The position numbers and the translations under genes are program-made. Below, in pieces: positions 42,955-55,084 of a stretch of 64,000 nt of DNA; the first letter of the stretch is position 1, and the number at the start of each line of letters is the position of its first letter. Source of the stretch: Seminavis robusta. Taxonomy: Eukaryota > Bacillariophyta > Bacillariophyceae > Naviculales > Naviculaceae. The stretch is from assembly GCA_903772945.1 (NCBI GenBank), contig CAICTM010000025.1, positions 62,001-126,000 of the forward strand. Direction: 5' to 3'. A model generated the notes under the pieces. The model worked only from the letters and a program-made list of their open reading frames with translations, ran no database searches and was not told the DNA's origin.

Positions 42955-45900
42955 TTATGCATCCCGATCTGGAACTACACCTTTCATACCCATTGGGTGC
43001 GAGGGCGTGTCTGGTGTTGATGCTGCATGCTGGTTGGAGAAGAGGACAGGAGGAAGAGGGCTGTCCTGTGTGATTCTCATGGCAACATCAATGGCAGGGC
43101 CAATTCCACTGCTGACGGCTTTGGGTTTTGCTTCACTCTTGAAAGTGGCTGTGTTTGGAGTCCAACTGCCACTTTTGCTGTCGAATGTGCGGCCACCTCC
43201 TCCTTGATGCTTTTCTCGGTCTTTCGCGGCTGCAAAGTCTGCTCGGCGTTTGGTCACAACAGAATCAGCAAAGGCTGGGGCTTCTGCAAAGAACTTTTTC
43301 ATTTCTTGCCTTAGTCCCTGGTATCCCCCAAGAATTGGCTTGTTGCCGTGTCCCCTGTTTCCTGGGGCTACAGTGCGAACGCCATATCGCATCCACTTGG
43401 GAAGCTTGGAATGTACAAACCCTGGCGACCCGTCGTGACAGTGCCTGGAATCCATCAGAACAACGGTTCCATAGTCTCCCTCGTGTCGGATGCACCGGCC
43501 AAGTGCCTGAGCGATGGCGCGAAACGCTTCTTGGGCGTACCTTTAAATGCAAAAGCAAGAAGAAAGTGAGACTTGGTCCAGAAGAACAACACTGTGCACA
43601 ATGCACACCGAACGTACCAATCATGCCCGGGAAGCAAATCTGTGTTATTGTTCAGCTTCCTCTGTTCGTCATTGAACGCTCGCTTGGCGACTATCGCTCT
43701 CTCTTTGGACGATGGAAAGGGAATTCCGACGCAGATAACCCCTCGAGCATTGTCGTCGTTGAATGAGATTCCTTCACTCATCTTGCCACGAAACACCGCT
43801 AGGAGCACACAGCTTCCTTGAGAACGAATAGTTTCGGCGTATTCATCCCTCGCTGCTTCAAATTGTTCTTGATTACTCCCGCTTGGTTCTACGATCACCT
43901 TGGTCTTGCTTTGTTCAAAGCGCTCCCAAACTTCCGGGCACGTATACTCGGAATTGTCGAAGCCACCGTATCGCCGTTGGTTTGACTCAGGGCTCCAACA
44001 TTTGACGCACTTGTTCAAGACACTGAGCGAGTGAAAGTTCTTGAGCCGAACGATGAACAAATCAAAATGGCAACACTGAATAATTGACACCTACCTGTAG
44101 GAGGGGAAGAACACAAGAACGCCTCCCCGAGGGATCGTCTCGATGACTGTTGCAATGGAGTCACCAAGGCGAGGGAAGAACTCGGGATTCTTGTAGTGTT
44201 TGTAGGTGACTGTGAGTGGTGCACCATTAGGGAAGCTCCCCAAGGCGACGGCAAGGAGTTGCTTTTCCTGGGAGGTGCAGAAAAAAGTTACATTTGAGCG
44301 ACATGCTTCCATACCGTTGGCGTTGTGATGAGGGTATTGAGCAACTTCCTTCACTCACCAGATTCACAACATGATTGGCTTCCAATGGTTTTGGCGTTGT
44401 CTGAAGCCGTCCAGGCTTTTTCGTACCAATTCGTTTGTCATGGAGATCCAACTCAGCACAAACACTTTTCAAAGGGGAAAGGCTCCCGCTTGCAAGAACA
44501 AGCGTTCTGCACTGACTCGAGAGCTCTTTCATGAGCAAGCCCGGGAACAAAAGCTTTAAGACGAGATGTGCCTCCCAAGGGGGAGATTGTGTCCCATCGC
44601 ACCATTCTCCATGTCGGACACCAGGACCGCCCCAGCTCGGCATTGCGCTGGCCTCAGTTCCACCTTTTCCCTTTTTGCACTTGTCGTGATTGCACACGTA
44701 AAGTGCCGCCCCTGGATTGTTGACGTTGCGAGGGTACATGAATGGCAGATTGGCGGGTTTCTTTTGAAAGCGTCGGTTTCGGGTTCCAGCGTTGTTGCGG
44801 TCCTCATTTCCCAATTCTCCCGCAGCATGGTCAAAATTGCCGTTGGCCTGAATGACGCAGGAGATATAGAAATGCTGTGGAGATTGAGAAGCCAACTGAA
44901 ACTTGGAAAGAAGCTCATTGAGTAGATCGAAGGTGTTGTTCTTAGGGCTCTTTTCCCCGGCACCAGCAACATCACCACCGTTCGACTCGTTTGCTTGTGC
45001 TTTGTCGCTTCCAGTTAGTTGTTTCTCCAATTCTTGGGAGTATCCGAGTAACTTTTCAATATCCGCAGGCTTTATTTGCATGGAGTCAAGGTCAAAAAAC
45101 GGCTTGCACCCGACTGCTTTGCGGTGAACGCCGTGTCCATTCGGCCCGTGGTAGCTGACTTCGAAATCGGTGTTGTCTGGGGTGTGGAACCTTTGCAGAG
45201 TAGTTGTCAGCCAAGAACAATTGCGAAGGTGAGCTCTCCAACCATGCAATGAGTCTTGCACACTACATATTATATGAAGTCACCTTTGGTAGTCTTCAAT
45301 GGCCTTCCGAGCACCGACGTTGCCTGATCAGCAAAGAAAAGAAGATAGAGTGAGCTGCAAGCAAACCAACTGAATGGTTTCATGTGATTTAAACTCACCA
45401 GGAGACTGCTCAAAGCGCTGCCGTTGCTCCCGCATGTACAATATGAGCTTCTCAACAAAGAGCAACAGCTCATGAGCACTTTCGGCAAGGTCTATTTTCC
45501 CACCAAGGGAACTCGTTACATCATCCAACTTGCTGCTTCGACTTTTCGCTGCGCTGGAATAGAACGAAAGTTTTGCAAACAGTTGCGTCTGATCACAACG
45601 ATGAAAAGGGTGAGCATCACCCAAAGTGCTCAGCGGGGGAGGTCGCTTCTGGCGCTTGCATTGAATTCTCTCACCAGTTCAATTTCCCCGAATTTGCCAC
45701 TGCCACTTTCAGTCAGCGTTCCCTCAACATTATGCGCCTCATCCAAAACAACCACCGCCCCCTCAAGGTCAATCTCCAACGCTTTTCGTATTCCAGGGTC
45801 AAGAATGTAATTGTACGGAGCAAACAGAAGTTCTGCATGCTTGCTCAGTGCTTTGTGGAAAAGGGGCAGCCCGGCTCGTCAGTATCTGACAACCCTCTGT

Positions 45901-48729
45901 CTCACGACACAATACGCATACTAGTACAAGTCAGTTGACTTACCCCGTGACAAGTAGTACGGACATGGAGAATGCGGAGAGTAGAGATCTTCTGATTCTG
46001 CGGGGTCACTTTCGTCGCTGTCGCTTGCTTCATCGACATCGATGGGTACGTCCGTTTGACGTCGAAGGTTGAGCCGCAGGGGGTCCACTGCTGTGTTCAA
46101 GATTTCTTGGGTGACATCATGAAAGCCTGTGAGATACTTTCCGTTGACACCAGTAATGACATCTCCAACTTTTACATTGCGGCTTCGGAGGGCTGGACCA
46201 GCCTTGAATCCGCTAATTTTGCATCCAGTGCCGAAGATTTCAAGAGTCATTCCGAAGCTTGTCTCTCCGGGAGAGCGATACAAAGCAACTTGGACCTGGC
46301 GGTGACTTTCATTCTTCGCACTGTGATTCATTGGCCGTGTTTGGATAGTTCGGGTGCCAGAAGAACCAGACCGGGCGACCTTCAGGTTCACCACGTCTGC
46401 AGTTGTGCTGGCGAGTTCGTGCTGGATATGTTGCATACTCTTGGCCTGTTTCCCGTTCACAAGCACAATCTTGTCGCCTCGATTCAGCTGACCGCAGTAT
46501 TCGGCTGGTGTGTCCTTGCCTATGCTTCGGATGCGACAATCGTTGCCAATGATGATGCCAAAGTCCTCCCGACTGCCGGTATTCCTGTAAAGGGCCACTT
46601 CAATGATGTACGGGTTCACACCGAAAGAGCAAAGGTCCTCAATCTCGTGAACTCCCAACTTTGTCTTTTCACCGCCACTCTTGCAGCACTGAATTTCGTC
46701 CTGGCTCGCCGCAAAGCGGTTTCTTGTCATGTGCGCCGTTCGGTAGCTGGATAATTGACGGTAGTGGGGACATGTGAGCTTCTTTTTGCTCTTTTTAAGG
46801 ATCCATTCGCTGGATTGCATTTGATCCCCCGTTGCGTCATCCTCCCCGTCAGAAGCGCCGTCTCCCTGATTTCCGTCACCATCGCCCGGAAGGTGTGCTT
46901 GAAGATGGAGGAAACAGCGAGCGAACTGTGAGCGGCATTTTGCCATCATGGTGCCTTTGTAATGGGCTTGCCACGCAAGTTCCTAACTCACAGGGAGGAC
47001 GATTGTCATCATAGCGAAAGTCATACGAGTTCCAAAGCTGTTTCCGGATCTTTTCGGCATTGGCCACCCGCATTTGACAGGCAGTGTTCACATTGACGCG
47101 GGCCTTCGCTCTGTTCTGATCGCCACCATTGTCACCCTGCGTTGCGCCACCCTTGTTTCGAATGTTGCTGCGATTCAGTTTTTGTGGGCATTGTGGCGGG
47201 TGAGGGAGTCGAGTTGACTACAAGCAAGGTTTGCAGATGACAGCCAGGACGTGATCTTACCGATGAATACACAAGCGATCGCGAGAACCGAGCACTGTCA
47301 TGCGCGGTCGGTAAGGCGTTTTTTTGAGGGACGCCACCATCTGCGCCACCTGGCTGTGAGTTCGAGAACAGTAAATGATGCGTGGGAAGGTCTCTGCCCC
47401 GGGTTCTAGGTGCATCTTCCCTGCCGCCAATGCGGAGATATTTCCATTGCTCAGTACGGTCTTTCCCCAATTGCTCTTGGCATAATGTCGTTGCCATGCC
47501 AAAACAGCACACAAAATGGCGGCGGATTTCCCCGTCCCCGTGGGACTTTCCAGTACGACATGACGCGAGTTTTTGAGTGCCTTGACCAAATGAATGGCCA
47601 TTAGCCGTTGCGGGGTTAGAATAGAGGGATATGGCCATCCAATACGAACCCCTTCGACGAAGAACGACTTGTGCAGTCCCAACTGAGCAATGTCCCCTTC
47701 CATTTTGCATCGATCAAAGCGATCTTTTTTCTGTAGTTGCTCGATGATACGTGAGGAAGGCGGCAGAGTGTGGCAATGGCACTGTGGTGAATCGCATTTC
47801 CCTGCACTTACCTGCAGGTTATGCGTTGTGAGTTCTTCATTGGCGCTTTTTTTGTTATTTTCATTGTTCATTTTGTTTGCGGCAGTAGTAGAACTATTAG
47901 TAGTGGCCTCAGCAGAAGAAGGAATCTTGTCAGCCAATTGCATTGTCTCGGCCAGTTTTTGTGCCAGGATCTCTGTTATTTTCATGGATTTGGCAGTGCG
48001 TCCCTTTTCGCCAGGATTTTCGTATGCCGTGTTGAAATCGTTGGTGTAATGGTCCTCAAACCCTTTTCGGTTGGCTTGGGCGTCCAAGAAGGAGGCAAAG
48101 GCGGAACCATTGGCTTGGTGGCGCCGCCGAGCGTGTGGATTGACGATATTTTTGTTATTGCCGATGGATCGAAGATTGTTGGCCGGTGTTTCTGGCGACG
48201 AAGACGAAGAATCCTCAATGTCAATGACGGGATGATTGGCAGGCGCTGCTGTACGTTTGTTTTTCTGTTTTTCGTTTTCGTGAGAGCAATGCTCGCCCCA
48301 ATCAGTGCACTGACTTGCCAGCTTGTTGCAGACCAAACAGTAGCACTTGTCGCAAAACTTGGACTTGTCCTCCGAAAAGCTGTGCAGACCACAGTCCGGA
48401 CGTCCATGAGGATACTCCACCAACGCGTTTGTGAGAGTGGATTGCATCACACAAACTTCGTCGTCATTGGAGGACACTGGTCTCTTCAAAGCTACTCGAG
48501 GTGGCGGAGGAGAGATCACTTCAACATCACCAGGAGTCGTGTCTAGCTGTCTGGGTTTCTTCTTGTAGGGATTCCCCTGGCGTCGCTGCATTGGTGGCGG
48601 TGTGATATTTTCTTCCTTCGCGTTGTTGCCCAATGATGCAGCTGCCATCGGCAAGACTTCTTCATTATTTTCCTTTCCAACAAGAGGTCGTTTCCGTGCA
48701 GCGTTGGGGGTCTTTTCTTCGTCTGCCAT
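42955..48729 (-). CDS. FANCJ/BRIP1-like XPD-family DNA helicase with two PDZ domains inside its Fe-S region
   Basis: Ten exons fit: 48729-47261, 47167-46992, 46954-45944, 45850-45675, 45528-45399, 45323-45284, 45190-44359, 44267-44095, 44022-43618 and 43540-42955. All junctions are GT-AG and the frame closes at 1,665 residues. A Cys-rich segment at 113-148 looks zinc-binding. Walker A ESPTGTGKS is at about 398, motif Ia RTHSQVAQM, the DEAH box at 922-925, TLVLASGSLSPL, the FRGKMSEGISF/IGIPFP motifs, and motif VI QALGRCIRH at 1482-1490. The Fe-S region begins after CIHR and ends CPYYLSR (879-885). Between VHEIEDLCSFG and CPYYLSR lie two PDZ domains, residues about 664-743 and 767-847, in a single exon. 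XPD-family helicases unwind 5'-3' in DNA repair and replication. FANCJ rather than RTEL1 or DDX11 is suggested by the ESPTGTGKS and SRD-LC-H context. An in-frame GTAAGT at 47811 could allow alternative splicing. Confidence 0.88.
46059..46610 (-). other. Region encoding two PDZ domains within the helicase
   Basis: PDZ1 (46610-46371) reads IIEVALYR..DFGIIIG...IRSIGKDTPAEYCGQLNRGDKIVLVNGKQAKSM. PDZ2 (46301-46059) reads VQVALYR..SFGMTLE...ISGFKAGPALRSRNVKVGDVITGVNGKYLTG. Both have the GLGF-equivalent loop (FGIIIG, FGMTLE) and the GD-I-VNG strand. The VALYR start in both suggests they arose by tandem duplication. An acidic stretch (DEASDSDESDPAESED) follows before the Fe-S CPYYLSR. Confidence 0.88.
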
Positions 48730-49556
48730 GTTGATTACAGCTACCGTACGAGTACTAGCTAGCTGACCAGCTCTATGCGCCTACTCGTAGCGGAATGTAT
48801 GCTATGCTCTGGGACCTGTTTGCTGTTGCGGCCTCTGTTCTCCTTTGCCTCGTCCTTCGTTTACATTTCTGAAGCTCGGAAACATCGTGCCAAATAATTC
48901 TCATCAGAGCTCTCTCAAAAGCAAATCATACCAACATTTTTTCAGATCTCATGTGCGGTCATGGGGTGGGCCCAGCCCCAAGCCTATTCACACGGTTTCA
49001 AGTGGAACAAGGTGGAACAAGTGCGTTTTCATTTTTTGGATCCCGGAAGAGGGAAGAGTTTGTAACAGGTACGACTGGTACACGTACACGTACAATTGTA
49101 CGTACAATATTTGAACATCGCTATCTAGCTGGTACATACTGGTACCGTACTCTACTCAGTACCGGTATGTCGGTTTACTTAGTCCAGTCGTACCGGTACC
49201 CGTTCAGCGAAGGCTTTCTCGCAGGATACTGGTACCAGGTATCATTTTTTTATTCCAGATTTGAACACTGCTCGAGGAGCCAGCTATCGTCAATAAGCTA
49301 TGGTACCGGTACTAGCTAGCTAGCTAGTACGTTACAAGGCATATTTTAAAAATACCTTATCCATTTATTGAGTTCAGCAGAGGTGAGCTCATGAGCGGCA
49401 GAAAACGATGCTTTTGGCAGAATGGATGGGAGAATGGCTTTTCGAAAGTTGCGTTTGCTGTGTTTGGATAGTCCCAGCTCACACTTTTTGCTTCTGACGA
49501 TGATCGTACATTGATTCAACTACAGGAGAAAATAATAAGAAAACAAAGAAAGCACG
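48730..49556. other. Divergent intergenic region, palindrome-rich
   Basis: Between the helicase (-) and the secreted protein (+). 49060-49330 is dense in TACCGGTA/GGTACC-type palindromes and CTAGCTAGCTAGC. No coding signal is supported. Confidence 0.5.
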
Positions 49557-52250
49557 ATGAATCGGTTTGGAGGCACTATCGGTCTCTTCACAGTCGCTCT
49601 TCTTTGGGGCAGTGCAATGGTGGAGGCTGGGTTGGGCGCAGAAACTTGCGCCGCTGCAGCAAAGAAGGACACCAGCGGATACTTCCAATCAATCTCTGAA
49701 TCGCTCTATGCAATCGACGGCTCGTTGCCTACTAACGTTGACGGTGATTGCCTTCCCACGGAGACTACCAACAAGGTCGGAGCCTGGTTCAACTTGAACG
49801 TCGATGGCCTTCTTGGGCTGGAAATTGATTCCAGAGTTTACGCTTCCTCGTTGTCAACAACCGTCCCTCACGAAGTAGCCGTCATGCGGGGTAGTTGTGG
49901 CTCCCTCACTTGTCTTGCCTCCGGCTCTGCGAGGCCAGATGAACGAGACCGCATGCTAATTGAAGTTCCTTTCAACCTTACCACCAATGACGACTACTAG
50001 TACTACGTCTTTATCTCCCTCGAAAATGAAACTGAAGTGGAAACGCTCAGAGTCGGCACCTCTCCTAACGGAGCGAAAGCAGATTGCGAGTTCTACCGAT
50101 CACGACAGATTCTCTTTGACTCATTTAACGCTGAGAATATTGCAGGAACTTGCAGCCCTTGTGAAAGCAGTACTGTGGACACGGGTTCACTCTCCTCCGT
50201 TGAGTGGAGCACTGCTTGTGAAGACGACTGCATGCAATGTTACAATGTTGACGATCCCCTCCACACAGAGCAAGGGCCTTTCTGCTTCAAAGGGATGCGT
50301 TACTGGTCCTCCAGGACGGCTCTAGATGGTCCATCCCAGCAACCTCCTGAGATTCGTTTCTGCTACACCTTTTCAGGTGGGCATAATATCTGTGACGGTG
50401 GACCCAAGGGAGGAGTGTGCCCCCTTTCTCTCAATGGTGAAACGTGCTCGTCATGCCTGACTCTGATGGATCTACCCATACAAGAAGCCTCTGAGCTAGC
50501 CACACAGGAACCCCTGGGGCGCGTGGCTCCCTGCGACTTCCCAGACAAAGATTACGGAAATTTTTTCGCAGATTGCACGAACGTCGCTGGTGGCGCAGAG
50601 GTGGACAAGTGTCTGAACACAGGTTTTGCCGGAAGCTTGCTTTCGGATTACGCTATCTATACCGACATCAAGCTCGCCAACGCTCCTGCCTCTGTGGGCC
50701 AATGCAGCGCCACTGCAGTCACGCCCGCGGACCTCGGATTCACACAAGCTCCTTCCCCCGCCCCTTCTCCCATGCCCATTGCAACCCTGGTCATGGGCGA
50801 AAAGACTGAACCTTTCAATTTGACACAAAGGGAGAGGCGTATATTTGAACTTTCCGTGTCTGATGTCACAGCTATCTTCCTCTGCCGGGTTGAGAGTGAC
50901 GGGAACAATGGCGATGTCGACTTGTCGGTGGCAGTTGACGTCTTGCCAACGGATGAGACTCAGGAATGTGCCAGCAAAAATGCTGACTCGGAAGAAGAAT
51001 GCTGGGTGGTCGTCAGTGGTGCTTCTTTGTCCGTTTATGCTGAAGTGTATGCTGACACAGCAACTAGAGACATTCAAATTGAGTGCTTTATCGATGAAGA
51101 CGAAAGCGACGCACGGGACGTCAGTGAAGAAGTTGGTGATGACCGAAGCTTCGACTTGCGCCAGAACCAGTATGAACTCTTTATGGTCGCAGCCCCCGAA
51201 GGAACAGAATTTGTCGCTTGCACTGTAGACTCTGACGAGGGAGAAGTCTTCCTCTGGATGAGAGTTGGTCAGATGCCAATTCCCCGCGAAGGCTATGTCG
51301 GAGATGACTCCTGCCAAGATACGTGTGAATCTGGCGTTGAGTGCTGCTTCGTTCCGGTTTCTGGTGGAGACGTCGACGTGTTCGTCTTGCTGTATGGCCT
51401 TGAGGAGGTTGACGACGGCGACATAGAGTGCGTGGTGGAATTTCAAGCAGGATCTCGACCCACAGACCGAGACGGATTGGAATTGGACGATGGGGAAGAG
51501 TTTAGTCTTTCTCTGAACCAACAACGTGATTTTTACGTGGAAATCCCTCAAGGCACTCTCATGGTGAGGTGTTCTGTTGAATCTGATGATGGATCTGTTT
51601 TCCTCGCTTTTCGTGTGGGACAGCCCCCTTTGCTGGCTGCTGATTCCGCGAACGATGTTTTCGACTGCGGGAGTTCTACTGGGACATCTGGTTCGGCACG
51701 CTGTACAGAGGTTTGGTCCAGCACCATTGGCGGAGTTTCAGAAGACACTCGGATCTACCTTGCGGTGACACCCGACGGCGGAACTCAGGTTGAAGACGCA
51801 ACCATTGAGTGCACCGCCACAGTGCCGGTGGATGATGAGGAAGCGTTCGATGTGGATTTGCCGTTCCAACGTGGTAACATACGGCTCAACGAAGGGGGCA
51901 GGTCCAGAGGCCTCCTCTTCAGATTTGATATCCCTGAAGGCGTTGTGAATGTGGACTGTTTTGCGACTTCTGACTTCGGTGATATCGACTTCTACATGAG
52001 AGTGGACGATGTCCCAAACCTGGTCGGTAACGAATTCGATTGCGCTGCAAATTTTTTTGCAACTAGTGAAGAGTTTTGCTCGATTTCTGCAAATCGATTT
52101 GACGAAGGCGATGCAGTGTTTGTATTTGTGCACAATGGAGGGGACACGGCTGTTCAGGGCGGCGTACTTGAGTGCTTTGGCTTCGATGCGGAGGACTTGC
52201 TCGTTACGACGTCGCGAAGCGGACCGATGGGGAATCCTGACGTTCCCTAG
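49557..52250 (+). CDS. Secreted multi-domain protein with PPC-like repeats, interrupted by one in-frame TAG
   Basis: One reading frame of 898 codons runs from ATG 49557 to TAG 52250, broken only by a TAG at 49998-50000 (..NDDY-stop-YYVFISLEN..). The text is continuous across the stop, and no splice sites flank it. A signal peptide (GLFTVALLWGSAMVEAG) is followed by a Cys-rich N-terminal domain, a Pro-rich linker (QAPSPAPSPMP) and about four ~110-residue beta-rich units. These resemble bacterial pre-peptidase C-terminal domains (FELSVSD-TAIFLCRVESD-GDVDLSV; YELFMVAAPEGTEFVACTVDSDEGEVFLWMRVG; RDFYVEIPQGTLMVRCSVESDDGSVFLAFRVG; LLFRFDIPEGVVNVDCFATSDFGDIDFYMRVD). Either the stop is read through, a TAC/TAT was recently mutated, or it is a sequence error. 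Role unknown; extracellular. Confidence 0.75.
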
Positions 52251-52704
52251 TCTAGTAGCTAGCTATATTCCGCTCAAGGCTTCTTACTTTGCCTGGAATC
52301 ACCTCCACAAAAAACCAGTACCGAAAGTTATCGAAACATTTTTAGAACTAATGTCTTGTAATTTCGTTTTGCCTCAAGCCGGATATATGCACGTAAATAA
52401 GAGTGATTAGTTAATGCAAGAGATCCCCAGATCATCTGGTATTGATGTCCAATGGCATCCAGCTCATGGCTGGCAAGAATCTTGAGGACTTGGGAGTCAA
52501 TCATCCAGGCTGCTATCCTCTTTTTGACTCTCAGAAGCCGGGGAGGTTAGTCGTTTTAACCGAGGTGGAGAAGTACATCACGTACGAGGTACCTGTACTG
52601 TAACACTGTTCTAACGAACGAGAGAATACCAAGTGGACCCAACAACGCCACAATACGCTTTGATTTAGTTTGTAGCAACTTTAGGCACCCTTGCCGCCAT
52701 GTTG
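52251..52704. other. Intergenic region, convergent 3' flanks
   Basis: Between the secreted protein (+) and the second glycosyltransferase (-). Nothing is supported. Confidence 0.4.
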
Positions 52705-53987
52705 CTAGCCACTGAGGGCAGTTGGCGTCATTGGTTTGTCAGTTGCTGTTTGATTACTGATTCGCCCACAATGATCATCCCATTGTTGGAACATTCTGTG
52801 CTTGTATACATGAATATTCTGTCTGGTCCAAGATATCCCTCTTGGTTGGACAGGCCAGGGCATGGACACCCAGTTGTCCACTGGGCACTCTTCGGGGTAC
52901 ATATCTCCTAAAAGAAAAGAGAAAGAGGAGAAAGTGAAGTTTAGCACTCAATGACTTGCACAATCGACACGCGCAGTATTGTTTCGTCCTCACCGCGGAA
53001 AGCAAAATCTCTACTCCAGACCTTGACAGTATGTCCTGTAGCACTCGCAATACCCGTCATTGACTGCTTTGGCAAGATGCTCTCACTGGTTCTGTTCTCG
53101 GGAGGTGGTAAATGGTCCGTGTTGTCCCACGTAATGTTCAGTGTCAGGAGTAGATTGTTCAAAACGACCTGATCATCGCAAAAGGTGCCACAGCCGTCCA
53201 CTATCAATTTGACAAAGCGAATTGCAGCAGGGCTGGATTTGATAAAGCTCATTCCACCACAAACCACAAAACCTTGCTTCTCAAACACATTTTGGGGATA
53301 CGTCTTTTCATAGGCATGAATGACATCGTATTCCAGGAACTCGGACAGATTGACGTGCCTGTTGAAGATGTTGTCCATGTCGGTCAAGACCACGGAGATG
53401 CCTTGCTCCAACTGCGAGAGTATGTAATGCCAGCGCATAGCAAACATCCTCTCTCGTTCTCGTCGAAGTTTGCCGGAAACTCTCATATGCGACTCCCCTT
53501 CCGTTATCTTTACGATCATCTTCTCAAAGCGGTACGAGGACACGTTATGTGCGAAAAAGTCTGCTCCCAATTGATCTGTTGTGATAATTGTATGTTCGTT
53601 ATAACCCAAATTGCTAAGACGTTGATACCAAGTCATGGCGATATCACGATACCGAGAGTCTAGAAAAAAAACGTGAGGTAACAGAACAGTGCGGGGCTTC
53701 GCGACCCACGTCGATCACTCACCTGCAAACCCAATGATCTTGATTTTGCTGCTCTTATCAATAGCCTGCGGGAACGTTGGCGAAGCCAATGACTCGATGT
53801 CAAGCATGCTTAGAGTCCGGCCATCTGGAAGCCATTTCCACGAGGACACATTTGTAGCATTGAACGACCTTGCAATGGTCAGAAGACTAGCCGTCCCAAC
53901 AAGCAAAAATCGAAGCAGTGATGGTTTTGCCGACCTCCCCCGTGTCGCCGTCTTCTTGACGGAGTCAGTGAAAACAGATTTGGGCAT
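52705..53987 (-). CDS. Golgi-type nucleotide-diphospho-sugar glycosyltransferase (three exons)
   Basis: Exons 53987-53723, 53659-52994 and 52907-52705 join with GT-AG introns (63 and 86 bp) into 377 residues. A basic N-terminus and one membrane helix (LLRFLLVGTASLLTIA, about 24-39) give type II topology. The luminal part reads IIGFADSRYRDIAMTWYQRLSNLGYNEHTIITTD, then the metal-binding DxD in VVLTDMDNIF, FVVCGGMSFIKSSP and CDDQVVLN, and closes with the Cys/Trp-rich ECPVDNWVSMPW in exon 3. This matches the GT77-like nucleotide-diphospho-sugar transferase domain. Substrate is not predictable. The last exon was placed because CGC-G|GA-GAT joins in frame and restores the family's C-terminal motif; without it the protein would end in unrelated sequence. 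Confidence 0.87.
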
Positions 53988-55084
53988 TGTTCACAATTAC
54001 AATAGCAACTATGGCATTGTTGTGCTGTCGCCGAGCTGGCTGGCTACTGTAGCAGCTTGACTGAGGACTCGACTCGACTCAACTCACAGACGAGCGCCCA
54101 CCAACCTTCTGAAATATGTTGCACGTTGGAGAGGAGCTTTCCGAGGTGCGCAAAGGCTCACCCAACAACCGTTTACATGTACTGAGAATTTTGGTCGAAT
54201 TTGTGAGCTCTGGGTAAGCACATGTATGGAGGGACATGTTAACGGTCTTTTAATCGTCACATTTTGTTACTTAAATCAGCGCCTCGCTCGTAATAACTGG
54301 TTGAATTGAGCAGTGTTGATGTCACTTTTAAAAAAAGATCTCTGGCCACGGCGGTCTCGCCCTTTTCCAATCTTCGCTCTCCTTTTTGCCTTCCGCCAGC
54401 ACTCCCTCCACCTCACCCCTAACCTAAAACCTAGACTACATAGCTAGCTAGCCTACCGCTAGCTACAGGCGTACGGTACCGGTATGATACGGTAGACTAC
54501 CAGGTACCGTACCAGGTACCGGTACCGGTAGCTGAAGGTGCCCAGTACCAGCACCATGCATACATCCCACCTCCCTTTCCCATGAGGCGAATGATTCGAT
54601 TCGATTCTAGCTAGATGGAATTCAATCCGTCACCCTATCGGTATGGTACGGTACCGTGAGCGCCTTCTGAAATAAAGCTGTTGCAGGCATCTACCCTCCC
54701 TCAAAACATGCCATGCCTACTGTTGCTACCGTATCGGTAGCTACTACCGATTGCCAGATCCCTTTCGCTCGAGGCATCTGATCGAACGAAGCTACAATGC
54801 ATACTATGCTACTACTTGCAGCGACACGGTAGCTAATGTACTTTACCTCGATCTTTCTAAATACTGTTCTGTTATGAGTTATGATTATGAGTAAAACTGA
54901 ATATGATTCCTTCTCCAAGAAACTGAGCAAAAGTCTACAAACGCCAAACCATCGATTCATCGATTGCTGATTGTACTGTCAAAGTAAAATCACCTGACTC
55001 CGGTAGGCCACAAGCGGGTGAAACTGGTGATGCGATATCCAACACGATGTTTCAGACGCGTTGGACAAACAAGGAAGCAACCGA
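53988..55084. other. 1.1 kb intergenic region, palindrome-rich
   Basis: 54420-54660 has a dense run of GTACCGGTAC/GGTACC and CTAGCTAG words. No gene with recognisable features was found on either strand. Confidence 0.45.

Noticed and set aside
47740-47811. A short intron at the GTAAGT in helicase exon 1
   Set aside because: The reading frame stays open through it and no acceptor restores a better family match; only noted as possible alternative splicing.
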